DNA of 20,677 bases from contig CALDQH010000044.1 in NCBI GenBank assembly GCA_937911935.1, positions 1 through 20,677 of the forward strand. The letters are read 5' to 3'. Each line of letters opens with the position of its first letter. Position 1 is the first letter of the stretch. This DNA comes from an uncultured Bacteroidales bacterium (GTDB taxonomy: Bacteria > Bacteroidota > Bacteroidia > Bacteroidales > Paludibacteraceae). The notes beneath the pieces are model-generated. The model saw nothing but the letters and a program-made list of their open reading frames with translations. It was not told the DNA's origin and searched no databases. A program made the position numbers and the translations under genes. Below, piece after piece: positions 1 to 8,695 of this stretch.

Positions 1-609
<609 letters not shown>

Positions 610-613
610 ATGG

Positions 614-1537
614 TTAGTTTAATTTGTATCGATAGGTTATGGTTCCTGTTTGTATGGTGTTTCCGCTAATACCATTGAATTTAGCTTTAAGAGCAGCTTG
701 CTCTGCATCGCGACGCATAGAGGCATCTCCGATGGTTGTCCCAGCAGCCCCTGCGCGTGCCGAAATAACCGTTCCTGTTGCATTTACTTCGATGGTAACA
801 ACGATAACGCCTTCTTCGTTTTTGGTGTAGGCAGGCGAGGGTAACGTACCTTTGATGCTTCTGCCGTTTAAGTTATAACTGTGTCCATTGCCTGTTCCGC
901 CTCCATTGCGATTGGTCGATTCGGCACTTCCAAATGGATTGCCTTGGTTGTCTGGTTTTGAGGTAGAACCTTCGCCAGTAGATGAGGTGTTAGTGCCTTT
1001 GCCTCCACTTCCAAATGCATTTTTTGCGGTAGCCGATGCTTTTTTAGCCGCTTCTTCTTTGCGTTTGCGTTCTGCTTCTTCGGCTTTGCGTTTTTCTTCG
1101 GCAATACGCTTTTCTTCGGCAATGCGTTTGGCTTCGGCTTCTTGTTGTTTTCGAAGTTCTTCTTGGCGTTGACGTTCTAATTCTTTTTCGCGTTCAGCCT
1201 TTTCGCGCGCTTCTTTCATTTCCAACGATTCTTCGATGTCTTGGGTTTGCAAATCGGGTTGCGAAGGTGTTGGTGTTTCTACTACTGGAGGTGTCGTCGC
1301 TTCGATTGGTTCTGATGGAGGAACTAATTGTTCTTCGATGTCCTTTTGAGGGGCTGGCTCGAATAGACCGTCGCCCATATCCGAAGTGCCATAATTGACC
1401 GTAAGCCCTTCTTCTGTTTCGGGAATAACGGTAACAAGGCCGGTAAACAAAAGTACCAACAAAAGCAACAGATGCACTAAAACAGAACCGATAAAACCGG
1501 CTATTTTGCTGTCTTTATTTTTGTTGTTCGATTTCAT
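614..1537 (-). CDS. TonB/TolA-like energy transducer
   Basis: A 307-residue inner-membrane-anchored periplasmic protein that should pass energy from ExbB/ExbD to the outer membrane. Residues about 13-38 form one membrane anchor rich in Leu/Val after a basic N-terminus. Residues about 60-100 are Pro/Glu/Thr-rich. Residues about 105-170 form a long Lys/Glu/Ala/Arg-rich helix (repeats of EEKRIAEEKRKAEEA type) like the TolA stalk. Residues about 170-225 are Gly/Ser/Asn-rich. The end, from about 226, has the beta-rich layout of a TonB C-terminal domain (VIVVTIEVNATGTV, then ITYRYKLN). The start overlaps the exbD stop by four bases (ATGA), so translation is probably coupled. The TolA-like stalk and TonB-like end make the choice between TonB and TolA uncertain, so no symbol is given. 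Confidence 0.85.
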   Translation of the reverse strand: MKSNNKNKDSKIAGFIGSVLVHLLLLLVLLFTGLVTVIPETEEGLTVNYGTSDMGDGLFEPAPQKDIEEQLVPPSEPIEATTPPVVETPTPSQPDLQTQDIEESLEMKEAREKAEREKELERQRQEELRKQQEAEAKRIAEEKRIAEEKRKAEEAERKRKEEAAKKASATAKNAFGSGGKGTNTSSTGEGSTSKPDNQGNPFGSAESTNRNGGGTGNGHSYNLNGRSIKGTLPSPAYTKNEEGVIVVTIEVNATGTVISARAGAAGTTIGDASMRRDAEQAALKAKFNGISGNTIQTGTITYRYKLN

Positions 1538-1947
1538 TCGCGTACGGGACGAGTGGCAATCACTAATTTAAATTGGTTTTTATTGGCAATGTTAAGTACG
1601 CGTACTATTTCGCGATAAGGTACACTTTCGTCTGCATAAAGTGCTACGTACATTTCGGGTTCTGCAGCTACGACGCCTTGCAAGAATGGTTCGATTTCTT
1701 CGAAAGCAACTGCTCGCTCTTTTTCTTTGCCAGTAGCTACGTAAAATTGCAAATTAGCGTCGATGAATACACGTGTAATGGGTTTGGCTGCAGCCTGACT
1801 GCTACTTTTGGGTAATACCAACTTGATAGCACTGGGGGTTACAACCGTCGAGGTAATCATGAAGAAAATAAGCAACAAGAATACCAAGTCGGTCATAGAC
1901 GACATGCTAAACGTAGGATTTACCTTATTTCGTTTTTTTAGTGCCAT
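1534..1947 (-). CDS. exbD: ExbD/TolR-family biopolymer transporter
   Basis: A 137-residue partner of ExbB in the proton-driven motor that powers TonB. A short cytoplasmic N-terminus (MALKKRNKVNPTFSMSSM) precedes one membrane helix at about residues 19-38. That helix holds Asp20 in MTDLVFLLLIFF, the position of the proton-binding aspartate conserved throughout the family. The rest (about 40-137) is the periplasmic domain. Length is normal for the family. It lies 6 bases after the exbB stop and overlaps the tonB-like gene by 4 bases, so the three genes are one unit. TolR is the alternative name; the proteins are not easily separated by sequence alone. Confidence 0.9.
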   Translation of the reverse strand: MALKKRNKVNPTFSMSSMTDLVFLLLIFFMITSTVVTPSAIKLVLPKSSSQAAAKPITRVFIDANLQFYVATGKEKERAVAFEEIEPFLQGVVAAEPEMYVALYADESVPYREIVRVLNIANKNQFKLVIATRPVRE

Positions 1948-1953
1948 CTGCTT

Positions 1954-2664
1954 TTATTTTATAGGCTCGTTTAATAAATCCATAAATTCCATGGTACGCG
2001 ATTCCATTTTTTGTACCACTTGATCTACTTTCGATACCAATAAGTTGTAGGCAAAATAAGCGATGATACCTACAATTAACCCTGCAACCGTGGTAATCAT
2101 GGCGGTGTAAATACCGTTAGAAAGTACCGTAATATCTACGTTATTGCCTGCATTTGCCATATCGTAGAAAGCTTGAACCATACCGATAACTGTACCCAAG
2201 AATCCCAACATAGGAGCACCACCGGCAATGGTAGCTAACATGTTAAAACCTTTTTCCAATTTGTTGGTTTCAAGGTTGCCTACGTTTTCGATGGCTACCA
2301 AAACATCGTTCATGGGTTTGCCCAAACGCGAGATGCCTTTTTCAATCATACGCGCAGCAGGTGTGTTTACTTGTTGGCATAGGTTGGTGGCGGAGTCAAT
2401 TTTGCCTTCCATGATGTAATCTTTGATACGATCCATGAAAGTGGTGTCTTCTTTGGATGCTTTGTTGATGGTAACCCAACGTTCGATAAAGATATAAACA
2501 GCAACAAAAGACATGATAAGCATGGGTATCATAATCCATGGGCCGCCTTTTTGTGCCATTTCCCAATAGTTCATTTCTGCTACTTCGGGAGCTACTTGTG
2601 CGGTACTGTCTGCAAGAGCAGCGCCGGTTGCTTGTATTTGTAATAGTACGTTTGAAAGTGTCAT
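1954..2664 (-). CDS. exbB: ExbB/TolQ/MotA-family proton channel
   Basis: A 236-residue inner-membrane motor subunit. After an unusual polar, Ala-rich N-terminal stretch (residues 1-40) there are three membrane helices at about 43-62, 138-160 and 188-212. The large cytoplasmic loop (about 65-135) lies between the first and second, the ExbB arrangement. The family signature is clear in the second and third helices: GGAPMLGFLGTVIGMVQAF and YTAMITTVAGLIVGIIAYFAY, which line the proton path next to the ExbD helix. Gene order pdxJ-exbB-exbD-tonB is one I know from Bacteroidales. The 46-base gap to pdxJ holds a small copy of the TTTAGT-type repeat at about 2669-2694. Confidence 0.92.
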   Translation of the reverse strand: MTLSNVLLQIQATGAALADSTAQVAPEVAEMNYWEMAQKGGPWIMIPMLIMSFVAVYIFIERWVTINKASKEDTTFMDRIKDYIMEGKIDSATNLCQQVNTPAARMIEKGISRLGKPMNDVLVAIENVGNLETNKLEKGFNMLATIAGGAPMLGFLGTVIGMVQAFYDMANAGNNVDITVLSNGIYTAMITTVAGLIVGIIAYFAYNLLVSKVDQVVQKMESRTMEFMDLLNEPIK

Positions 2665-2710
2665 GTATGTTTAGTGTTTAGTTAGTCGAAAGTCGAATGG
2701 TGTTTTGTTG

Positions 2711-3433
2711 TTAAAAAATAAGTTGTTGGTTGTATTGTTTAATAGTCTCTTGTAAACCTAAATATAGAGCATCCGAAATCAAAGCATGACCAATGGAAAC
2801 TTCGTCCAAATAGGGCAATGCTTGTGCAAAATAACGTAAGTTCTGTAAGTTTAAATCGTGACCCGCATTTACTTGTAAACCGCAGTTGTGTGCAATTTGC
2901 GATGCAGCGGCAAAAGGAGCCACAGCCGATGCAGCATCCGCTGGAAATTGGGTAGCGTATGGTTCGGTGTAGAGTTCAATGCGGTCGGTGCCTGTGAGTG
3001 CTGCCGTTTCGATGATTTCGGCACGTGTGTCCGTAAAAATCGAGGTTCTGATGCCATTACGTTTAAATTCTGCCACGATTTCGGTTAAAAAATCACGGTG
3101 TTTGATGGTATCCCAACCTGCGTTTGAGGTAAGGGCTTCGGGTGGGTCTGGCACCAAAGTTACTTGGGTAGGTTTAACGTCTAAAACCAATTGGATGAAG
3201 GAGTCTTGTGGGTATCCTTCTATGTTAAATTCGGTGGTAAGGTGTTGCTTAAGTTCGCGCACGTCGGCATAGCGAATGTGACGCTCGTCTGGACGGGGGT
3301 GCACCGTGATGCCATCCGCTCCAAATTTTTCGCAATCAAGTGCCACTGCCAATACATTGGGGGTATTGCCGCCGCGTGCATTGCGAATGGTAGCCACCTT
3401 GTTGATATTTACGCTTAATGTTGTCTTTTTCAT
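2711..3433 (-). CDS. pdxJ: Pyridoxine 5'-phosphate synthase
   Basis: Condenses 3-amino-2-oxopropyl phosphate with 1-deoxy-xylulose 5-phosphate to give pyridoxine 5'-phosphate, the last step of DXP-dependent vitamin B6 synthesis. The 240-residue protein shows the PdxJ landmarks: LSVNINKVATIRNARGG at the N-terminus, GADGITVHPRPDERHI, the phosphate-binding region and VNAGHDLNLQNL near the C-terminus. Length is normal for the family. The reading frame is open 21 bases further upstream (ATG at 3452-3454), but MKKTTLSVNIN at 3431-3433 matches the family start and is preferred. It is the first gene of the minus-strand operon, divergent from nadK. Confidence 0.94.
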   Translation of the reverse strand: MKKTTLSVNINKVATIRNARGGNTPNVLAVALDCEKFGADGITVHPRPDERHIRYADVRELKQHLTTEFNIEGYPQDSFIQLVLDVKPTQVTLVPDPPEALTSNAGWDTIKHRDFLTEIVAEFKRNGIRTSIFTDTRAEIIETAALTGTDRIELYTEPYATQFPADAASAVAPFAAASQIAHNCGLQVNAGHDLNLQNLRYFAQALPYLDEVSIGHALISDALYLGLQETIKQYNQQLIF

Positions 3434-3504
3434 AAAAAATAACTTACTTTGCAAGTAATATTGCCCCTAAAAAGGGTATTTGTGGGCTTTATACTAAAAA
3501 CGAA

Positions 3505-3512
3505 CAAAGTTA
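3505..3512 (-). promoter_or_regulatory. Candidate -7 box for the pdxJ operon
   Basis: On the minus strand the bases read TAACTTTG, a perfect match to the Bacteroidota -7 consensus TAnnTTTG. It lies about 70 bases before the pdxJ start. No good TTTG lies 19-21 bases upstream of it, so the call rests on the -7 box and its position alone. Confidence 0.4.
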
Positions 3513-3540
3513 ATCATTTATTGCAGATAAACTTCTATTT

Positions 3541-4446
3541 ATGGCAGAAAATTATCCACCCATTCAGAAAGTTGCCGTATTTGGTAGCGTGCACAAACAA
3601 GGGTTTTCCAAGGCATCGACCGAATTGTTGACCAATCTGGAAAAATACAATGTGTCTATTTACTTGGACGAGAAGGTATGCCAATTTCTAAAATCGGCAG
3701 ATGCCTATTTGCCACAAAATTACCATGTGGTAAAAAAAGACGATGCATTGCAAGTTGACTTGGCATTGAGTTTAGGAGGTGATGGTACTTTTTTGAAAAC
3801 TGCCAAACGCGTGGGTAGTGCTGGAATACCTATTTTGGGTATTAACTTGGGTAATTTGGGCTTTTTGGTGGATGTAAAAGGCGATGAAATTGCAGCAGCT
3901 ATAGACGAAATTATGCAACGTGGTTTTACCATCGAAGAACGTTCGTTGTTGATGTTGTATGCGCCCGATATTTTGCCCGATAAACAGGCTGTCGCGCTCA
4001 ACGAAGTGGCCGTGCTAAAGCAGGATACATCCTCGATGATTAAGGTTCATACCTCGCTTAATGGCAACTATTTATGTACTTATCGTGCCGATGGTTTGTT
4101 GATTTCTACACCTACGGGTTCGACTGCATACGCTTTGAGTGTAGGAGCGTCTATTTTGATGCCCGAAAACAATAGTTTTGTCGTGTCGCCCGTTGCTCCA
4201 CATAGCCTCAATTTACGTCCTGTTGTTGTACCAGATCATTGGCAAATCGACTTGGATGTAGAAAGCCGTAATCACCATTTTTTAATTGCCATTGACGGTA
4301 AATCGATGGTGTGCAAAAGTGGGGTGCATTTGGTATTGCGCAAGGCTGATTATGCTGTAAAAGTAGCCAAACGCAATGGACATACTTATTTTCAGACTTT
4401 GCGTGAAAAATTGATGTGGGGAGCAGATGCTCGCTTGGATGTTTAA
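3541..4446 (+). CDS. nadK: NAD kinase
   Basis: Phosphorylates NAD to NADP in the cytoplasm. The 301-residue protein carries the two diagnostic motifs: GGDGTFLKTAKR (about residues 79-90), which binds the nucleotide and includes the catalytic Asp, and STPTGSTAYALSVGASI (about 191-207). ILGINLGNLGFL lies just after the first motif. Length and motif order are normal. The chosen start gives MAENYPPIQKVAVFGS, where the strand beginning VAVFGS is the usual first beta strand. There is no Shine-Dalgarno site, as is normal in Bacteroidota; the bases before the ATG are A/T-rich. It overlaps ruvC by one base (TAATG), so the two are co-transcribed. Confidence 0.95.
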   Translation: MAENYPPIQKVAVFGSVHKQGFSKASTELLTNLEKYNVSIYLDEKVCQFLKSADAYLPQNYHVVKKDDALQVDLALSLGGDGTFLKTAKRVGSAGIPILGINLGNLGFLVDVKGDEIAAAIDEIMQRGFTIEERSLLMLYAPDILPDKQAVALNEVAVLKQDTSSMIKVHTSLNGNYLCTYRADGLLISTPTGSTAYALSVGASILMPENNSFVVSPVAPHSLNLRPVVVPDHWQIDLDVESRNHHFLIAIDGKSMVCKSGVHLVLRKADYAVKVAKRNGHTYFQTLREKLMWGADARLDV

Positions 4447-5012
4447 TGAAAGCGGCAGATTCATATACGATATTAGGCATTGACCCAGGTACAACCGTAA
4501 TGGGGTATGGTGTGTTGTCGTACACGGGCAATAAAGCTACGTTGGTAGATTTGGGTTGCGTACAATTTAAAGATTGCCATACGCACTACGAAAAGTTGCA
4601 GAAAGTGTTTGACATCATGAGCAACCTGATCGAACGTTATCAGCCAAATGAAATGGCGATAGAAGCTCCTTTTTATGGCAAAAATGTGCAATCGATGCTT
4701 AAGTTGGGTAGGGCACAAGGGGTTGCTATTGCAGCTGCCATGCGTAGTGGCCTTACGGTAGATGAATACAGTCCTTTAAAAGTGAAGATGGCGATAACGG
4801 GTAATGGTGCTTCCTCTAAAGAGCAGGTGGCAGATATGTTGCGCCGATTTTTGCACATCCCGCTCGATGATCTGAACCTTAAATTAGACGCCACGGATGC
4901 TTTGGCAGTGGCATACTGCCATTTTCTACAAAAAAAGAACCCCGTTTCTGACAAACCCTACAAAAACTGGAAGGATTTTTTAGCCAAAAACGGGGATCGT
5001 ATCAAAAAATAG
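4446..5012 (+). CDS. ruvC: Crossover junction endodeoxyribonuclease
   Basis: Resolves Holliday junctions in recombinational repair together with RuvAB. The 188-residue protein has the RNase-H-like acidic residues: Asp in ILGIDPGTTVMGYG (about residue 13), Glu in MAIEAPFYGKN (about 70), and DATDALAVAYCH (about 142-153) holding the last pair. The start at 4446 is preferred because it shares the final A of the nadK TAA and puts the first catalytic Asp near the N-terminus. An upstream in-frame ATG at 4416 would add ten unrelated residues inside nadK. The stop lies 5 bases from the yebC stop on the other strand, with no evident terminator between them. Confidence 0.94.
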   Translation: MKAADSYTILGIDPGTTVMGYGVLSYTGNKATLVDLGCVQFKDCHTHYEKLQKVFDIMSNLIERYQPNEMAIEAPFYGKNVQSMLKLGRAQGVAIAAAMRSGLTVDEYSPLKVKMAITGNGASSKEQVADMLRRFLHIPLDDLNLKLDATDALAVAYCHFLQKKNPVSDKPYKNWKDFLAKNGDRIKK

Positions 5013-5017
5013 TTGCC

Positions 5018-5743
5018 TTATTCTTCTTCGGCAGCCATGTTGTGGTAAACGTTTTGAACGTCTTCGTCTTCTTCGATTCTGTCCAATAGTTTTTGAATGG
5101 CAGCACGTTGTTCTTCGGTAACGGTTTTGTAGTCGTTAGGGATACGTTCAAATTCGGCGCTGTTGATGTCGAAACCATTGTCTTCTAAGTATTTTTGGAT
5201 AGCAGAGTACGATTGGAAATCGCCGTAGAATACGATGTTGCCTTCGTCGTCTTGATCCAATTCTTCTACACCAAAGTCAATCAATTCCAATTCTAATTCT
5301 TCTAGTTCCATGCCTTCTTTGGGAACAATCGAGAATACACATTTGTGGTCGAATAAGAATTGCAAGCAACCACTGGTGCCCAACGAACCACCTGCTTTGG
5401 TAAAGTAGCTACGTACGTTAGCCACGGTACGCATGTTGTTGTCGGTAGCGGTTTCTACAAAAATGGCGATGCCGTGAGGACCGTATCCTTCGTAGTTGAT
5501 TTCTTTGTAGTTGCCTTCGTCTTTAGAGAATGCTTTTTTGATGGCACGTTCTACGTTTTCTTTGGGCATGTTTTCTTTTTTAGCTTGTTGCATCAACATG
5601 CGCAAACGAGGGTTGCCGTTTGGATCGCTGCCTGCTTCGCGTACAGCGATGGTAATTTGTTTGCCTAATTTGGTAAAAACGCGAGCCATGTTGCCCCAGC
5701 GTTTCATTTTGGTAGCTTTGCGGTATTCAAATGCTCTTCCCAT
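5018..5743 (-). CDS. yebC: YebC/PmpR/TACO1-family protein
   Basis: A 241-residue cytoplasmic protein of the YebC family. The family was long annotated as transcriptional regulators and related members, including mitochondrial TACO1, act in translation; I cannot choose between roles from sequence. The N-terminus has the conserved three-helix domain: MGRAFEYRKATKMKRWGN, then FTKLGKQITIAVREAGSDP, NPRLRMLMQQAKKENMPKEN and VERAIKKA. It continues with YEGYGPHGIAIFVETATDN and NVRSYFTKAGGSLGTSG, also family landmarks. The C-terminus is Glu-rich. The variant GRAFEYRKATKMKRWGN start is, from memory, the form found in Bacteroidota, where proteobacterial members start AGHSKWANI. It converges with ruvC. 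No promoter box was seen upstream, where repeats begin at once. Confidence 0.92.
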   Translation of the reverse strand: MGRAFEYRKATKMKRWGNMARVFTKLGKQITIAVREAGSDPNGNPRLRMLMQQAKKENMPKENVERAIKKAFSKDEGNYKEINYEGYGPHGIAIFVETATDNNMRTVANVRSYFTKAGGSLGTSGCLQFLFDHKCVFSIVPKEGMELEELELELIDFGVEELDQDDEGNIVFYGDFQSYSAIQKYLEDNGFDINSAEFERIPNDYKTVTEEQRAAIQKLLDRIEEDEDVQNVYHNMAAEEE

Positions 5744-5765
5744 GTTTTTTTATGTTTAGTTGTTT

Positions 5766-5835
5766 AGTTCGCTTCGCTCATGAAGTTGCTCACGCTCGGC
5801 ATAATCAAAGTAAACTTTGCTTCTGCACTCGCTTA
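5766..5835. repeat. Palindromic dispersed repeat, family A copy 1
   Basis: Architecture, shared with the copies at 5867-5946, 8524-8636 and 12893-12975: a short hairpin P1, then ATGA and an arm like GCTCACGCTCGGCA, a second hairpin P2, then an arm like TCTGCACTCGCTTA..CGCAA. Here P2 is AAAGTAAACTTT (5807-5818). P1 contains TCGCTTCGCTC (5769-5779), an 11-mer also present inside the MBL-fold gene at 14365-14375 and 14641-14651. It starts 23 bases upstream of the yebC start. Confidence 0.7.
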
Positions 5836-5866
5836 ATCGCAACTTTAGTCGTTTAGTTGTTTATTC

Positions 5867-5946
5867 AATGCTTCGCATTTTATGATGTTTGGCTTCGGTT
5901 CTGCATAACAAATAAATTTGTTCTGCGTTCACCTTGCGCAAACATT
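5867..5946. repeat. Palindromic dispersed repeat, family A divergent copy
   Basis: Same layout as the preceding copy but with different hairpins: P1 is AATGC-TTC-GCATT (5867-5879), and P2 is AACAAAT-AA-ATTTGTT (5907-5922). The intervening arm is only partly alike (CTGCATAAC next to P2 compared with CGGCATAATC in copy 1) and the far arm ends in GCGCAAAC. The two copies are joined by TTTAGTCGTTTAGTTGTTTA (about 5844-5863), a unit of the same type as in the MBL-fold gene inserts. Confidence 0.55.
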
Positions 5947-5969
5947 AGGTGTTTAGTCGTTTAGGAATT

Positions 5970-5997
5970 AACTCCTAACTCCTAACTCCTAACTCCT
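5970..5997. repeat. Tandem repeat, 7-base unit AACTCCT x 4
   Basis: Four perfect direct copies of AACTCCT, followed by a degraded fifth (AATTCTT), end 5 bases before the pheT stop codon, on its 3' side. Just outside it is another GTTTAGTCGTTTAG unit (5951-5964). Confidence 0.9.
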
Positions 5998-6002
5998 AAT
6001 TC

Positions 6003-8447
6003 TTATCTTATCGTAGCACCCAACTTCTCTTGGAATGCTTGGATAAGGCGTTGCATCACGTTGTCAATTTGCTTGTCCTGCAAGGTTTTTTCTGCATCTT
6101 GCAAGGTGAAATTAACCGCGTACGAAATTTTGCCTGGTTCAAGGTTCTTTCCTTCGTAAACGTCGAACAAAACCACTTTCTTAAGCAATTTTCGTTCTAC
6201 ATCAAATGCCGTTTTTTCTACTTCTTGGAAAGTAACGGTTTTGTCCAGAAGCAATGCCAAGTCGCGTTTTACTTCGGGATATTTAGGAATATCTTGGTAA
6301 GTTACCTTGCTGTTTTTAAGCCCTTTTAGTACGGTGGGCCACAAGATATCGGCATAGAATACATCTGTGTCAATGTCAAATGCTTTGAGCAATGATTTGC
6401 TAACTATACCCATGTGTGCCAATACTTTACCGCCACGGGTTACGCAAGCAATGGCTTGGCTGTAAATGTCGCTTTGGTAAGACTCGATGGTGTAGGTACC
6501 TGCTTTAATGCCCAAACGGGTAAGACCGTTTAGCACGTATGCTTTTAGGTCGAAAAAGCTTACTTTCTTTTCGGCATCGGTCCAACTAATATCGTTGCGG
6601 TTGCCACACATCCAAATGCCAGCGTGCAATTCTTCCGAATAAGCAGCCAATGGTTTTTCGGCATTTGCTTTTTCTGCATCGTAGTGGTAGCACGAACCAA
6701 ATTCGTAAAACTTAAGGTTGTTTTGGCGGTGGTTGCGGTTGCGTGCGATGCTTTCCAAACCGCCAAATAGCAAGGTTTGACGCATTACGCTCAATTCGGC
6801 ACCCAATGGGTTCATGATTTTTACTGCTTGCTCAACTGGATAGCTTTTCAAGTTGGTGTAGTACGAAATGCGGGTAAGCGAGTTGTTCAATATTTCGTTG
6901 AAACCAGCACCCGTCAAATCGTCTGCTAATTTGTTTTGCAAAGCAATGGTGTCGGGTTTGTTGATGTAGCTGATAGCCGATTTTAGCGAGCTATCGGGTT
7001 GAATATTGTTGTAACCATAGATGCGCAAAATATCTTCGATAACATCCACATCGCGGCATACATCGGTACGATAAGCAGGAATCGAAAGTAACAAAGTGCC
7101 TTCGTTTTCGCTTAAAATTTCAATTTCCAATCCTTTTAGGATGTTTTTTACCGTAGCTTGGTCGATGTCTTTGCCAATCAAGCGGTTTACTTTGTCGTAC
7201 GACAAGCTAACTTGGCAATTTTCGATGGGGTTAGGGTAGATGTCCACGATGTCCATCGAAACCTCACCACCTGCTACTTCTTGAATCAATAGCGCAGCAC
7301 GTTTTAATGCATACAAAGTGATGTTAGGGTCACAACCACGTTCGTAGCGGAATGAAGCATCGGTGTTTAGTCCATGACGACGAGCTGTTTTGCGTACCGA
7401 CACAGGGTTAAAGTATGCACTTTCGATGAATACTTTGGTGGTGCTTTCGGTAACGCCCGAGTCCAAACCGCCAAATACACCTGCAATACACATACCTTCT
7501 TGAGGGTTGCAAATCATCAAATCGTTGGCAGAAAGCTTGCGTTCTACACCGTCCAAGGTAGTAAATGGAGTGCCTTCGGGTAGGTTGCGTACGATCACTT
7601 GGTTATCTTTGATTTTGTCGCCATCGAATGCGTGCAAAGGTTGACCCAATTCGTGCAAAATGAAGTTGGTTACGTCCACAATGTTGTTGATGGGGCGCAA
7701 ACCAATGGTCGATAATTTATTTTTTAGCCAATCGGGCGATTCTTTGACGGTAACGCCACTTATGGTAACACCAGAATAGCGGGGACATGCTTCGGTGTTT
7801 TCTACGACTACATTTACTTGGTAGTTGTTGTTGGCCACTGCAAAGGCATCTACCGAAGGTTTGTTAAGGGTTAATCCTAAACCTGCTGCTAAGTCGCGTG
7901 CTACACCAAAGTGCGAAATCGCATCCGAACGGTTAGGGGTAATATCAACTTCGATAAGGGTGTCGTCTTCGATGTGGTAGTATTCTTTGGCAGGTGTACC
8001 AATGATAGCATCTTCGGGTAGTTCGATAATGCCATCGTGCGATGTGCCAATACCAATTTCGTCTTCGGCGCAAAGCATACCAAACGATTCAACACCTCTG
8101 ATTTTTGATTTCTTGATGGCAAACGACTCGTCGCCACTATAAAGTTTGGTGCCAACGGTAGCCAAAATGGTGGTTAAGCCAGCGCGGCAGTTGGCGGCAC
8201 CGCATACAACTTGTATGGGTTCGCCGTTTCCAGCATCGACAGTAGTGATGTGTAGGTGGTCAGAGTTAGGGTGTTCTTCGCAAGTAAGTACTTTTGCTAC
8301 TACCAATCCTTCTAACCCGCCTTTAATGCTTTGAACGGTTTCGGTGGTGCCTACTTCTAATCCCAAAGAGGTTAGCTTTTTTGCTGTTTCCTCGGGCGAT
8401 AGGGTCAAGTTAATGTATTCTTTAAGCCAATTATACGATATGTTCAT
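6003..8447 (-). CDS. pheT: Phenylalanine-tRNA ligase beta subunit
   Basis: Beta chain of the alpha2-beta2 enzyme that charges tRNA-Phe. At 814 residues it is of full length for the bacterial long form. In order: N-terminal MNISYNWLKEYINL; an OB-fold tRNA-binding domain at about 40-155 (VVAKVLTCEEHPNSDHL, VVCGAANCRAG, KIRGVESFGMLCAEDE); ITPNRSDAISHFGVARDLAA, with the B3/B4 editing domain following to about 400; the B5 domain to about 480; a catalytic-like core; and the FDX-ACB domain from about 720 (YPEVKRDLALLLDK). The alpha subunit gene is not adjacent. The gap to yebC is filled with repeats, so the gene is probably transcribed alone. Confidence 0.96.
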   Translation of the reverse strand: MNISYNWLKEYINLTLSPEETAKKLTSLGLEVGTTETVQSIKGGLEGLVVAKVLTCEEHPNSDHLHITTVDAGNGEPIQVVCGAANCRAGLTTILATVGTKLYSGDESFAIKKSKIRGVESFGMLCAEDEIGIGTSHDGIIELPEDAIIGTPAKEYYHIEDDTLIEVDITPNRSDAISHFGVARDLAAGLGLTLNKPSVDAFAVANNNYQVNVVVENTEACPRYSGVTISGVTVKESPDWLKNKLSTIGLRPINNIVDVTNFILHELGQPLHAFDGDKIKDNQVIVRNLPEGTPFTTLDGVERKLSANDLMICNPQEGMCIAGVFGGLDSGVTESTTKVFIESAYFNPVSVRKTARRHGLNTDASFRYERGCDPNITLYALKRAALLIQEVAGGEVSMDIVDIYPNPIENCQVSLSYDKVNRLIGKDIDQATVKNILKGLEIEILSENEGTLLLSIPAYRTDVCRDVDVIEDILRIYGYNNIQPDSSLKSAISYINKPDTIALQNKLADDLTGAGFNEILNNSLTRISYYTNLKSYPVEQAVKIMNPLGAELSVMRQTLLFGGLESIARNRNHRQNNLKFYEFGSCYHYDAEKANAEKPLAAYSEELHAGIWMCGNRNDISWTDAEKKVSFFDLKAYVLNGLTRLGIKAGTYTIESYQSDIYSQAIACVTRGGKVLAHMGIVSKSLLKAFDIDTDVFYADILWPTVLKGLKNSKVTYQDIPKYPEVKRDLALLLDKTVTFQEVEKTAFDVERKLLKKVVLFDVYEGKNLEPGKISYAVNFTLQDAEKTLQDKQIDNVMQRLIQAFQEKLGATIR

Positions 8448-8468
8448 ATTGCTCTAATTTTTAGCCCA

Positions 8469-8476
8469 CAAATTTA
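8469..8476 (-). promoter_or_regulatory. Candidate -7 box for pheT
   Basis: Minus-strand TAAATTTG fits TAnnTTTG and lies 21 bases before the pheT ATG, which would leave a leader of roughly 15 bases. The -33 region lacks TTTG at the usual distance. Confidence 0.45.
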
Positions 8477-8523
8477 CAATTTTATCTTGAAAAGTGAAAA
8501 TAAATGTTTTTTCTTTTGTTGAT

Positions 8524-8636
8524 TATTCAGGCTTCGCCTTCATGATTTTGCTCCCGCTCGGCATAATCAATGCTGGGCACTTCGACAGGCTCAGTGACCG
8601 CATTGCTTCTGCTCTCGCTTACTCGCAAAATTCGTC
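8524..8636. repeat. Family A palindromic repeat with a family B module nested in its second hairpin
   Basis: P1 is AGGC-TTC-GCCT (8529-8539). The two constant arms are present (GCTCCCGCTCGGCATAATC and TCTGCTCTCGCTTACTCGC). The place of P2 is taken by CAATGC (8568-8573) and GCATTG (8600-8605), which close around a family B module, CACTTCGACAGGCTCAGTG and flanks (8574-8599). It lies between the start of pheT and the end of the aminotransferase gene. A frame across it is open but I regard that as accidental. Confidence 0.75.
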
Positions 8637-8660
8637 GATTCCTCGATTAGCCGATAAAAA

Positions 8661-8695
8661 ACCACCTCACCGAATCACCGCCTCACCGAATCACC
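8661..8695. repeat. CACC-rich direct repeat at the 3' end of the aminotransferase gene
   Basis: ACCACCTCACCGAATCACC is followed at once by GCCTCACCGAATCACC, a 16-base period, running up to the stop codon of the aminotransferase. On the minus strand of the MBL-fold gene, insert 3 has a close relative (ACCAACTCACCGCATCACC) with the same period. Confidence 0.7.

Noticed and set aside
868..1172. Open frames on both strands within the tonB-like gene
   Set aside because: Shadows of the low-complexity Lys/Glu/Ala-rich stalk; the frame with membrane anchor and TonB-like end is the real one.
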